From: Calothrix sp. NIES-2100
GTDB lineage: Bacteria; Cyanobacteriota; Cyanobacteriia; Cyanobacteriales; Nostocaceae
NCBI RefSeq assembly: GCF_002368195.1
Contig: NZ_AP018178.1
Span: 9,122,516 to 9,186,515 of the forward strand
Direction: 5' to 3'
Length of the DNA stretch: 64,000 nucleotides
Positions 46,801 through 54,827 of the stretch are shown piece by piece. The notes under the pieces were generated by a model. It saw nothing but the letters and a program-made list of their open reading frames with translations, did not search any database and was not told where the DNA came from. A program made the position numbers and the translations under genes. Every line of letters begins with the position of its first letter. Within the stretch, counting starts at the first letter, position 1.

Positions 46801-48564
46801 CTTAGACAAAATATCTAATCCCGTATCCTCCGGGTATCCTCCACCACCTGAACTGGTCATACCTGGGATGGGCGAGATTGTGCCGTAAGGCGATGTAGGA
46901 GAGCCTGTAGCGTTAGTTGTGGCTGTAGAAGCACTGTTACGCCCAGGAGTACGTAAAAAGGGCAACAGACCGCCTACAGCCCCTAACGGTTGTCCATCGT
47001 CAAAAAGGGACAATCCCTGCTTTGACTCAGACACATTCTTCTGTGCTTGTTGTAACCTTGATTCACTTTCGGCTATGAATCCAGCTAACTTGGCGAATGG
47101 TTCCACCAACTTCCAGGCCGCTTGAGTCGCCACGATGATTTTATCCGCAAAACTTTTCATCGTATCTACGGATTGCGCGATCGCATCTGGATGCTGTTTA
47201 AGATACCCAAGTAAGTTGGAAGATAAAGTTACAACATAATTTAGAGACGTTTTTAACGCATTAGAGATAATATCAGCCGTTTCCTTAGCAATCTGCGGAT
47301 TCTGCTTCAAATATTCGCTAAACTGTTGTGCGCCTTGGTTAAGGTCGTTAAATAATCCTGCTTCACCTAACTGCTTAACTACGTCGGTGATAAAAGTCAA
47401 ACCGCTAATTACAGCAGGTTCCACCGCTTCGCCTAAGCTGGTCTGAAGTTCGTAAATAGTATTACTTAATTTAGTAAAGCCTACGGTTGAATTATTTAGA
47501 GAATCCGTAAGTTTACCGCCATATTCCTTCTGCACTTCACGGGCGAATAGTAACCAAACTTGGTCAGGCTTAAGTTGTCCGCTAGAAAGTAATTTGTCTA
47601 ACTGCGCTTGCGTTACACCTAATGCTTTTGAAACGATAGCAAGCGCTCCGGGTAAGCGTTCGGCTATCTGCCCACGCAATTCTTCTGCCTGAAGTTTGCC
47701 TTTGCTAAAACTCTGTTCTAAACCTGTAAATACGCCTTTCAAGTCATCGTTAGACAGTTGGTTAATACGTCCTAACGTGTTAAAAGCACTGTAAACTTCC
47801 TTAAGTTGCTCCAGGCTTAATTTTGACCCCTTGGCATTAGAGACTAAGCTGGCGAATTGTTTCTGTGAATTTTCTAAAGAGAATCCTAAGCGATCGCTTT
47901 CTTCCCGGACAAACTTTAGGGAATTTTGAGCAGCTTTCGTGTCGCCTAACTGGATGCTTAATTGGGCTGTAACTGCCTTCTGGTTCGCGTATTTGTTAAT
48001 TGAGTCGCCCGTGAACTCAAAAGCCTTGTCTACAGCATTTTTAGCTGTATCTATTACGCCATTAATTAGACTGCCTACGGCTAACGTTCCTCCTGTCGCC
48101 AAGCCACTGGCTAAACCCTGGACAATGTTCTCCCCAATCTCTTTGAACACTTGCGACGGAGAGTGGATCTTAAGCTTCCGTCTGGTTTCGTCTATTGTGA
48201 CTACAGCTAAATCAGCGGCCGCTTTACGTGCTTGCGAATTACTCTGCCGGATACCTTCTGCGAGTCCTGCGCCAACTTCCACACCTACCTTTTTTAGGGA
48301 TTTGGCATCGATAGTTACGTTAGTTAGAGAAATCTTCTGGTTATTCAACCCTTGCTGGAGATTTTTGGCTAGCGATCGCCCCGACTCCAGACCCAAAAAT
48401 TGCACATCACGCTTAAGTTGTTCTGTATTTAGAGAGGGCGATAGTCTGTAAATCCGTTCTAAATCCTGTGCATCCTTTAGAGCTTGCTGTTTAGCGTTCT
48501 CTAAATCGCGTTTCAGCTTAGAATAATCGCCGACCAACTCGACAACTAACTGACCATAATCCAT
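43885..48564 (-). CDS. Phage-type tail tape-measure protein with two wall-acting domains (1559 aa)
   Basis: Start at 48564: GGAGGA precedes it by about 8 nt and lies within the end of the upstream gene; MDYGQLVVELVGDYSKLKRD is the typical tape-measure opening. Order by residue: about 1-200 helical; 200-385 tape-measure domain (QLSIQLGDTKAAQNSLKFVR ... LSLEQLKEVYSAFNTLGRIN, ELRGQIAERLPGALAIVSKA); 578-711 M23/lysostaphin-like endopeptidase remnant or variant (WYTHMRSL and VSHLHFG present, the first His-x(n)-Asp ligand pair not obvious); 745-858 RlpA-like double-psi barrel (GERFDARKLTAA, NDHGPY, GFDLSAAAAAQLG); 890-1245 long coiled coil; C-terminus with FANGGEIPNYASGGLVG repeats. Sets tail length and is injected first into the host envelope in siphophages; wall-acting domains aid penetration. 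No other tail genes accompany it here. Confidence 0.9.
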   Translation of the reverse strand: MDYGQLVVELVGDYSKLKRDLENAKQQALKDAQDLERIYRLSPSLNTEQLKRDVQFLGLESGRSLAKNLQQGLNNQKISLTNVTIDAKSLKKVGVEVGAGLAEGIRQSNSQARKAAADLAVVTIDETRRKLKIHSPSQVFKEIGENIVQGLASGLATGGTLAVGSLINGVIDTAKNAVDKAFEFTGDSINKYANQKAVTAQLSIQLGDTKAAQNSLKFVREESDRLGFSLENSQKQFASLVSNAKGSKLSLEQLKEVYSAFNTLGRINQLSNDDLKGVFTGLEQSFSKGKLQAEELRGQIAERLPGALAIVSKALGVTQAQLDKLLSSGQLKPDQVWLLFAREVQKEYGGKLTDSLNNSTVGFTKLSNTIYELQTSLGEAVEPAVISGLTFITDVVKQLGEAGLFNDLNQGAQQFSEYLKQNPQIAKETADIISNALKTSLNYVVTLSSNLLGYLKQHPDAIAQSVDTMKSFADKIIVATQAAWKLVEPFAKLAGFIAESESRLQQAQKNVSESKQGLSLFDDGQPLGAVGGLLPFLRTPGRNSASTATTNATGSPTSPYGTISPIPGMTSSGGGGYPEDTGLDILSKLGSTVVAAKSGTLIYAEQGHNRQQNQDSDPSTPGFQPSHSALVKLDEPITYKGKKYSYMWYTHMRSLNPEIANRGTDKGQAIRIPQGMQLGEVGVANNVSHLHFGIVGDRNQRQYLNYKEVQDVLYNGLSNARTVTRPQLPTRPTAPNINPADGWMRTKVSYYGGGDGFDNSPTASGERFDARKLTAAINENLKRNLGLKWGDRVEVVNPKTNQTVVVRINDHGPYEPVKPGQKPIPHHERGFDLSAAAAAQLGITNEGVANIIFRVLGKNPKTITQNVPKTTSNSTIPTPNSVSNSGELGQRPANIDAILRQQDEENKIKRRNAIRQSQDLARSNAKTVSDAIYSSNLNPTQDERNVRAAQEKLRQLDDQILVIQRKKEDAQSRININQNKVKSGSLTEDELADTKQALDLDFKLIKQLDTSLTQLTATRKKTSDVYAEFNDRDRKFRLQASDLRLDQQQNETLEKKITGLRELQNINPYAKELEALPKLERELALRQEQLKLNQSLLELEQSYSKGEIDSAEYSVRLDNLEKLNAAEVRNIDIRYKAAQAAEQQRTSTLELNKVLRELGDISDDLKLKSQLREYGIGDGDRYEIDRDSALVDANSKYLQDAAQLTERARLEQFTPEQLTGERIRQAIRDNQRRSLINAQYDRQISDRDFNSGSKVSESLQNLLSAQVEQRQGLGLDARPLQKQTAILGQNLDFRNQIRGLEDLFRKGDITADAFDVIRENLTALNQVKLQSINNEFNQFSDVIKGVKADTQNVFKDFILGTEDFGSSISKIFQSILNNLADMASQMLSDQLFGSIFGVGQTPDFGENLFGDLFGGLFANGGEIPNYASGGLVGSIADAMSKERSLTGRQPHLIVASEGERVLSADENKQWHRIQSSGRLPNFASGGEVGMSSGISRIAIAGSGDSINAPVTVTVNGGNSESMNIPMFQKLMENKIQAVIREERRPGGTLSNTRSEMYGR

Positions 48565-48568
48565 TGCT

Positions 48569-49117
48569 TTATTCCTCCACTTCCTCGGCTTCAACGTCTA
48601 CTGGAAGCTGTTGCAGTAATTTATCTACAGCTAATGCTTCTGCGACCAATTTAATCCCTATTTCTGCACTCGAAACGCCAGCAGATGCGAGGGCTTTAAC
48701 TTCAAATGGTTTAAGCACGATGGACGGATCTTCTCTATATTGTGCGATCGCTTTTTTAGAGATATCTAAGCAATCTGCTGCTAGCTCTAAGTTCGCCCAT
48801 CCAAGGTTTTCGCATAACATGCGGAATTTAGAAAGCTTGTTTACATGCTCTTCAATAGTGAGCTTTTCTAAGAAATCTCTACGAATCTTATCTTGATCTA
48901 AATCGTAGGCGATTGCACGTTCTTGCCAATTATTTGCTGTTGCCCAATCACTTACGATTTTGTAGCTCTTTCCTAATATCCTCGCAGCTTCGGCACAGCT
49001 TCTATTTACCCCTAAATCTCTGTAGATACAGAAAGCTTCATAAGATTTGGACGTGTCTATGCTAGGGTCGAAGTCCCAAGGATGCTGCGGTTTTTTTATA
49101 ATTCCTTCTTTAGCCAT
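48569..49117 (-). CDS. Terminase-small-subunit-like HTH protein
   Basis: 182 residues. The N-terminal part, SYEAFCIYRDLGVNRSCAEA followed by ARILGKSYKIVSDWATANNW and QERAIAYD, is the pattern found in many phage small-terminase-like proteins (food-for-thought motif: YRDLGPxRS...LGKS...W...WxERAxAYD), a helix-turn-helix that recognises packaging sites. The C-terminal half is helical and ends in a very acidic tail (DVEAEEVEE). Lies 4 nt upstream of the tape-measure start, so the two are co-translated. No large terminase is nearby, so it cannot package by itself. A non-terminase HTH regulator is the alternative. Confidence 0.6.
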   Translation of the reverse strand: MAKEGIIKKPQHPWDFDPSIDTSKSYEAFCIYRDLGVNRSCAEAARILGKSYKIVSDWATANNWQERAIAYDLDQDKIRRDFLEKLTIEEHVNKLSKFRMLCENLGWANLELAADCLDISKKAIAQYREDPSIVLKPFEVKALASAGVSSAEIGIKLVAEALAVDKLLQQLPVDVEAEEVEE

Positions 49118-49539
49118 TTTTAGAGTGAGTTTGTGTTAGTTGCTGGAGTATGGGTAGAAAATTACGTTTACGTATTTTTTATGTGCTTAATACAATTCTA
49201 CGGTACTTTTAAATACTAAAAAGCCTCCGCTTAATACGGAGGCTCCAGCCCACTAACTCTCACCTACTTTCGCAATCCCAAAGGTAAAAATATAAAACTT
49301 TAGTTATAAAAAAACGAATTTATCAACTTCTACATTGTAGCTTAGAATACTCCGTATTAGCAGACATCCAGAAATTTTTATGCACCGCCTTCTAATGCGT
49401 AAGCAGGAATAGTTTCGAGCCATCCAATCGCCTCAAGTCTAACCATTCGGTTAGAGTTAGGATTTTTTAGAGTTAGGCGTAACTTAGGATTTTAAGAGTT
49501 AGAGGTAAAATCCTAAGCTATGTCTAAGCTAAACCTAAG
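49118..49539. other. Intergenic region with a terminator and AGAGTTAGG repeats
   Basis: 422 bp. Holds the terminator of the rep gene (49222-49244), AT-rich promoter DNA for the TerS-like gene, and at 49450-49540 a run of GAGTTAGG / CCTAAGTTA repeats resembling those near both element ends. A 22-residue minus-strand frame at 49378-49446 (MVRLEAIGWLETIPAYALEG start) is protein-like but has no Shine-Dalgarno; I do not call it a gene. Confidence 0.5.
49222..49244 (-). terminator. Terminator of the primase-helicase gene
   Basis: Stem AGCCTCCG / CGGAGGCT with a 7-nt loop; on the minus strand it is followed by TTTTTAG. About 295 nt past the rep stop codon, between it and the TerS-like gene. Confidence 0.75.
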
Positions 49540-52500
49540 TTAGAAGGCAATACACTCACAGTCAGACACAATCAACTGTTTAGGGCTATTCGGTAGTTTA
49601 GAGGATATTGACTCTAATTCCGTGTCCGTAATCTTAAAGAAGCGTGTCCAGTGATCCGCATCGCGGAGTAAAACATCTTTGTAGTGTGGCATTTCGCTCT
49701 TAGCTTTACTTCTAATTAAAATCTCGGCACGAGTAGAGTTAGAAGGGTTATCAAAATGACCGTCTAACAAGGACTTGGGTAATTCTAAAGCAGATGAGGC
49801 TAAGGATCTCTCTTCTAATGAGGCTAACTGCCACTTTAAGGAAGCTAAGTTATCTAACAAGAAAGCGTCTGTCAAGTAAGCTTCTAAAGTAAGTCCTGGT
49901 GTACGTCCGGCAAGGGTAGGAGTGGGAGTAGGAGCCTGTCCACCTGATTTCGGGACACTTGATTTCGGGACACTTGATTCCGGGCCACTTGATTCCGGGC
50001 CACTTGATGATGTTTTATTTTCTATTAATATATAAGAATCGAGTGGCCCGGGCTGGGACGTACTCTGTGTAAGGGTTTCACGCCGTTTTTTAATTTCGCG
50101 TCCTTTCCACCGCTTAAATTGCTCGGTTCTTATCGTGCCAAACTCGTCAGTTAGTTTATAAACTCTATACCTTTCATCGTTTACTCTCCGTTTACGTTCT
50201 ACGATTTCCAACTTGTAACCGAGCTTGTCGAATATACGGGATATCACTTTTATAGGTGAGTCAGATTTAGAGAATGTAATTCCACTCTGCCCGAATACCT
50301 CTATCAGTCGTTCTTTGGTGCGATCGCCCAAAACACGATCCGCGAATTCCTCTAAATTCTTATCATCACTTTCTAACTGTTCCATAGACGCAATCTCGGT
50401 TACTTTTACCGCATCCATCCACTGGATAATGCCACCCAGAACTTTACCTTGTAAATCATGTTTCATGATTTTTGGGTTAGTTTTTTTGATGCTATCGGCC
50501 ACGTTAGCGTCACGGTCTGACAAATATTCACGACCGACTGTCCTGTAGAAGTCTAATTGTGCTTTAGGATAAAAGTCCTCAGTTTTATCTTTCTTAATCA
50601 ACTCTACGGTTAGGTCTTCGTCGTTTTCGATTGCATAAAGATCGAGCAGATTAACTTTGATTTCTAAATTACGCTCGTCCTTGGTTTTTACTTTCTTTTC
50701 TTTCAGTTTCTCCTTAAGCTTCCAAATTTCTCTCCCTTCGGGGACAGGAGATGACTTAATATCTTTAGCTACAGAGGTGAAATTACGATCACATACGTCT
50801 TTCATCTCCTCCATAATTTCCTTAGCCTTATCACCATCCTGATGTTCAACATCGTTGATGATGTAACCTTGCGACTGAGCGTAGAAAATAAAGTTATCTC
50901 TAAAATCTACACACTCGACATTTTTCCGCACCATCAACTTGACGTGAGTTAGTTCCGCTATAGATGACCCTGTTAGTGTGCCAGTAGTTAGGTCTAAGGA
51001 GTATCTTCCGGTATTTCTCAATGTGTTGCGATCGCTGACATATCTAGCGTCACGGCACTTTGTAAAATCGTCTAAGCTCGTTTTCTGGTTGTACTTGTAG
51101 GTTCCCGTGCCTCTAGATCGTACCCATACCCACCTTTCTGTTTCATCACAGCGATCGCGCTCCAGATGCTGCATTGCGCCACTAGCACCATTTACACCGC
51201 TAAAGAAACTTACAGATTTGTTGTAAACTCTGGGCAGTCCCAGTTTCTCAGGCTCGTAACTTACACCTGTCCCTAGAGCAGGGCTGATAAAAACAACATC
51301 ATATTTAGCCGTAGCATTTGCTCTATCCTCTTCTGGAATATCCAACAAGGCTTCATTAATGCGTTCAGCTATCGAAAAAGCTTCATGTCTTGGATCGTGT
51401 GTCGTTTGCGAATCAATAACCAAAATCCGCTTGTTTTCGTATTTCTCAGCAATACGAGAAGCTAGAGTACGGGCTGAAAAAGGCGAAGCCTCATCAACAC
51501 AGTCGATCATCGAAATTACGGGGTAGCCCGCCTCGATAAATTCGCATAGCTTCTCGTAAGCCTGTGTGGGTTTAGCTTCGTGGAATAGGTTCAATACCCG
51601 TGTCCCACTCGAACGTTGCCAGATGTTTTCTTCAATCCTGGGGGTAAAATCTACACCACCGTTATCAATAATTAACTGTTTGAAGAAATTAATGGAGACA
51701 TCTGTCAGGTCAGCGTCCATACACAAGATACGACCACCGCTACGTTGGAGTCGCACTAGTAATTCTCCTAAATTCTCTAGTACTCTAACTCTGCGTTCTT
51801 TGACAGACGTGTTTCCTGATAGTAGGTGATCTAGAAATTGCTCTACTTCATCAATAATCAATAGCGCTCCGTCCCAATCACTGGGGATGAATTTCGCTTT
51901 ACTATCTTCTACTAGGGAATCTGCACAGATAGCCATTCCGTAGGTGTAAATATCATCGTTGGACTCCGTTACGTCTTCGGGGAGGAATAAATCTAGGTCA
52001 ACAGCCATACCGGACAACAACTGCCGCCTGTGCCCAATGACCAAAACTTTTTTTAATCTCTTTCTGGTATCGTCAACAAGGCTCTTGAGCGCGTGTGTTT
52101 TCCCACTCCCTTTGGGACTCTTAACACCTGTTAAGAAGTCGTCAATACTTAGATAAATGTCCTTGTCTAAGTATTGAGAGTCTAATTTATGCGTGTCGTG
52201 AGAGATAGAGAATAAATTTCGCTGTTGCCAGCGTAAGAAAGGCATCCGTAAGTTACCGTGACTTACGTAAACCTTACATTTTTGCTCAATAAGCGCAATA
52301 CCTAAGATTTCTGTCGTTTTTTCGTCTAAAGAGTCAACGTCTAAGGTAATATCACGCTTTTTGGTGGCGAAAATTTTTAGAGAGTCGTTGAGTTCTTTGG
52401 TGGTTTTGATTTTCCCGCCTTTGGTGTAGCTTAGAGCTACGATGCCAGTCTCTAAAAGTTCTTGAGAGCGCTTAGGACTCGCGATAGTTAGAGGGAGGTT

Positions 52501-54183
52501 AGGATTTCCGTAGGCGATCGTCCATCCTGAATTTCGCCATTTGTATTTAACCTTGCTGCCATAGCGATCGATAATTTTTTCTGCTATCGCTTCCGATAAT
52601 GGATGCTGGTATATTTCGCCTGGTTCTAGGTCTTCACTTTCTACCTTCGTAGACTTGATTACCTTGCCCTTAAGCCACAATTTAATGCCACCATCTGGGT
52701 AAGCCTCGGCTAATTTAGCTTTGCGCCATTCCTCTAAGTTAAATTCCTTAACCTCTAACTTTCTTTCTCTAACTTCAGGGCTTGGGCTAACTTCTAAGTT
52801 TTCTTCTGTAACTTCAGTGCTAGAGCTAACCTCTAATTCTCCTGTCGTAGCTTCGGTGGCAGGGCTAACTTCTAAACTGACTTCTGTAACTTCGGATTTA
52901 GAAGATTTTTTAATTTTTGACCAGTCTTCAGTTGCGATCGCAGTTAAAATTTCATCACTTTTTACTGATGATGGGTCACGTCCTTCAGCAGAGTCCCAAA
53001 TTTGTGACCTCTCCCAATCATCTATTGGAGGATTACAGTTGTTACAGTACTGCTCGAATAAAGTTTTGGAATCGCCACTATATTCAATTCCAAGCCTTCT
53101 AAGTGCATTCTCCGCCCCTATAAGGTGAAACGCAACTCTGAACCCAGTTTTATTACGTCCCCCCTCTGTTACACCTTCTGTGACGAATTGCGAGGTTTTC
53201 CGAGAGACATAGGCAAGAAGTGGTTTAATCTTTTGTCCCTTATAGCTAACAGTGGGCACACTTCCCCGCGTGTAATCTTCGCTGTCTTTAGCGACAGCTA
53301 CCTTTTTTTTATCTGGGTTGACAAGCAAATCTCTAATTGTATTCTGCTTGTCAGTTAGCGTTAAGCTCTTGTTGGTCAAGACTCCATATATTTTTGTCCA
53401 AACACTATCAGACAATTCTGATTGAGTCGGGAACTTGTAATTGTGAAACTCGAAATACTTCCTAAATCCTTCTTCTAATGCTTCCTCGCTGTAGCGACTG
53501 TCCGTAAATACCTGTAGGTATTGTTCTTTCCCTTCTTTACCTTCTTTCTCACGTTTACGGTAAAACCCAGAGATCCGCATCGGTTGGTGAGGGCTTGTTA
53601 CGTGCGGATCTCCCAAGATAGCGATCGCAAATAATCTGGAAAAGTGTGTGCGTACCTTTATTTCTAGAGGCTCCTTACAGATGATGTGAGGGTGTAGACT
53701 TTTCCCTCCAGAGCTAACAAGGAAGTTGGGAATCAGTCCGCTATGGATGGCGAAATTTTCGATCCTAAATCGCTGATCGGCTTCGGAACCATCATCCATT
53801 TCTGCGCCGATGTCGTTTGATTCTTTGCAATATTCTGTTAGCGGGAATTCTTCGGGCTTCCCTGGTATGTAAAACACACCACCGTCTTGCTCGTAAGCTA
53901 ATTCTGAGATGTGATCAAAAGCGTCGTCATAGTAAGTAGTTTGAACACGGTCTTTTTTCTGTCCCTTTGTTGCCCAAACACCAAAACGACCATCTTCTGA
54001 GACTTCGCCAACGAAAAAAATACCATTCCCCAGCTTAATCCAGATGGTATCGTATTCGCTGTAAGATAAATTTACTTGAGCATCGAAAGCCTCTCTACCA
54101 TAGAGTTTCGGTGCATCCGTGCTAAAATTAGAGGTAGAATTATCTTGATGATTTTTACGGAATAATTTACTATTAGAAATCAT
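49540..54183 (-). CDS. Plasmid-type primase-helicase replication protein (1547 aa, CyRepA1-like)
   Basis: N-terminal region has features of archaeo-eukaryotic-type primases used by plasmids: SSGGKSLHPHI near residue 160 and GDPHVTSPHQPMRISGFYR shortly after. A Ser/Glu/Val repeat linker (TEVSLEVSP ... TGELEVSSS) lies at about 440-500. The helicase-like part carries Walker A SPKGSGKTHAL near 690 and Walker B LLIIDEVEQF near 776, then a second RecA-like half with VVFISPALGTGVSYEP and QHLERDRC motifs. This overall plan and the SPALGTGVS motif resemble the cyanobacterial plasmid replication family CyRepA1 and other DUF3854-type proteins. It would initiate or prime replication of the excised circle. 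A tiny ribbon-helix-helix gene lies upstream. Family name is my recollection, not a search result. Confidence 0.78.
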   Translation of the reverse strand: MISNSKLFRKNHQDNSTSNFSTDAPKLYGREAFDAQVNLSYSEYDTIWIKLGNGIFFVGEVSEDGRFGVWATKGQKKDRVQTTYYDDAFDHISELAYEQDGGVFYIPGKPEEFPLTEYCKESNDIGAEMDDGSEADQRFRIENFAIHSGLIPNFLVSSGGKSLHPHIICKEPLEIKVRTHFSRLFAIAILGDPHVTSPHQPMRISGFYRKREKEGKEGKEQYLQVFTDSRYSEEALEEGFRKYFEFHNYKFPTQSELSDSVWTKIYGVLTNKSLTLTDKQNTIRDLLVNPDKKKVAVAKDSEDYTRGSVPTVSYKGQKIKPLLAYVSRKTSQFVTEGVTEGGRNKTGFRVAFHLIGAENALRRLGIEYSGDSKTLFEQYCNNCNPPIDDWERSQIWDSAEGRDPSSVKSDEILTAIATEDWSKIKKSSKSEVTEVSLEVSPATEATTGELEVSSSTEVTEENLEVSPSPEVRERKLEVKEFNLEEWRKAKLAEAYPDGGIKLWLKGKVIKSTKVESEDLEPGEIYQHPLSEAIAEKIIDRYGSKVKYKWRNSGWTIAYGNPNLPLTIASPKRSQELLETGIVALSYTKGGKIKTTKELNDSLKIFATKKRDITLDVDSLDEKTTEILGIALIEQKCKVYVSHGNLRMPFLRWQQRNLFSISHDTHKLDSQYLDKDIYLSIDDFLTGVKSPKGSGKTHALKSLVDDTRKRLKKVLVIGHRRQLLSGMAVDLDLFLPEDVTESNDDIYTYGMAICADSLVEDSKAKFIPSDWDGALLIIDEVEQFLDHLLSGNTSVKERRVRVLENLGELLVRLQRSGGRILCMDADLTDVSINFFKQLIIDNGGVDFTPRIEENIWQRSSGTRVLNLFHEAKPTQAYEKLCEFIEAGYPVISMIDCVDEASPFSARTLASRIAEKYENKRILVIDSQTTHDPRHEAFSIAERINEALLDIPEEDRANATAKYDVVFISPALGTGVSYEPEKLGLPRVYNKSVSFFSGVNGASGAMQHLERDRCDETERWVWVRSRGTGTYKYNQKTSLDDFTKCRDARYVSDRNTLRNTGRYSLDLTTGTLTGSSIAELTHVKLMVRKNVECVDFRDNFIFYAQSQGYIINDVEHQDGDKAKEIMEEMKDVCDRNFTSVAKDIKSSPVPEGREIWKLKEKLKEKKVKTKDERNLEIKVNLLDLYAIENDEDLTVELIKKDKTEDFYPKAQLDFYRTVGREYLSDRDANVADSIKKTNPKIMKHDLQGKVLGGIIQWMDAVKVTEIASMEQLESDDKNLEEFADRVLGDRTKERLIEVFGQSGITFSKSDSPIKVISRIFDKLGYKLEIVERKRRVNDERYRVYKLTDEFGTIRTEQFKRWKGREIKKRRETLTQSTSQPGPLDSYILIENKTSSSGPESSGPESSVPKSSVPKSGGQAPTPTPTLAGRTPGLTLEAYLTDAFLLDNLASLKWQLASLEERSLASSALELPKSLLDGHFDNPSNSTRAEILIRSKAKSEMPHYKDVLLRDADHWTRFFKITDTELESISSKLPNSPKQLIVSDCECIAF

Positions 54184-54280
54184 GGTTAATCGACGTTCCT
54201 TACGTCGTTGTTTTACGAATCCATCCAGACTCGCCCTGGTAAAGCTAACTGGATGGGGTTTACATTTTTGAAGAAACTTA

Positions 54281-54315
54281 AAAGCGCTTTTGGATTGCCG
54301 TCCGAGGCGCTTTTT
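54281..54315 (-). terminator. Hairpin between the small RHH gene and the rep gene
   Basis: AAAGCGC / GCGCTTT stem with an inner CCGAG/TTTGG partial pairing and T-rich flanks on both sides, so possibly bidirectional. On the minus strand it falls 30 nt after the RHH stop and about 98 nt before the rep start. Confidence 0.5.
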
Positions 54316-54344
54316 AATTTCTGTAGCGGTCTAGCGAATCTCGC

Positions 54345-54479
54345 TTACTTTTCTTTAGGAGGTAGATCCAAGCTTTGGCGGATGAGCGTGGCTACAGAGG
54401 TGAGGTTTTGTCTAGCTAGCGCTTTAATCTGCGCTAGTTCCTCGTGTGTTACCCGAATACTTACAGTTGTTCCTTTCAT
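54345..54479 (-). CDS. Tiny ribbon-helix-helix protein (44 aa) upstream of rep
   Basis: Found by reading the minus strand: MKGTTVSIRVTHEELAQIKA, then LARQNLTSVATLIRQSLDLP and PKEK. Textbook minimal CopG/Arc type: an N-terminal beta strand (TTVSIRVT), helix 1 (HEELAQIKALARQ), turn, and helix 2 (SVATLIRQSL). Plasmid CopG proteins of this size repress their rep gene, and the rep gene follows 161 bp downstream in the same direction, so copy-number control is the natural inference. A terminator-like hairpin lies between the two. Confidence 0.78.
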   Translation of the reverse strand: MKGTTVSIRVTHEELAQIKALARQNLTSVATLIRQSLDLPPKEK

Positions 54480-54827
54480 AAAAAACGAGGAATTGTACTG
54501 AGTTCGCTTTTATACGTTTATTCTACAGCTTCAAACAGTGTTTGAGTAGTTTCTAACTCACGCCGTAATTAGCTCTAAATAAGGCTTTCAGACGTTGAAA
54601 GCAGCTCTGAGCTTGGCTTTCGGGGTTCAAAAAATATTTTGAGAAATAGTAAAAATTACTGACAGTGGTCAGGGCGATCGCTCTAAATTGAGTGAGTTAG
54701 AGTTAGAGCGTTTTTTTACGGCTGTAACTTATTCCTTAGACTGTAACTCGTGAATTAGTTACAGCCGTAAAATAATCCTTAGACTCTAACTTGCGAATAA
54801 GTTACCTTCAGAGAATAAAGTTAGACT
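54480..54827. other. Repeat-rich intergenic region between RHH gene and integrase
   Basis: 348 bp with no gene. From 54680 on it holds GAGTTAGAGTTAGAG, ACGGCTGTAACTTATTCC / GAATTAGTTACAGCCGT inverted copies (about 54718-54766), and GAATAAGTTACCT followed by AGAATAAAGTTAG (54794-54822), which also occurs near the left end at 32561-32592. Candidate integrase arm sites, excisionase sites or iterons. Confidence 0.5.

Noticed and set aside
49378..49446. 22-residue protein-like frame MVRLEAIGWLETIPAYALEG
   Set aside because: Too short, no Shine-Dalgarno, and upstream sequence is part of a repeat family; could be the relic of a longer gene.
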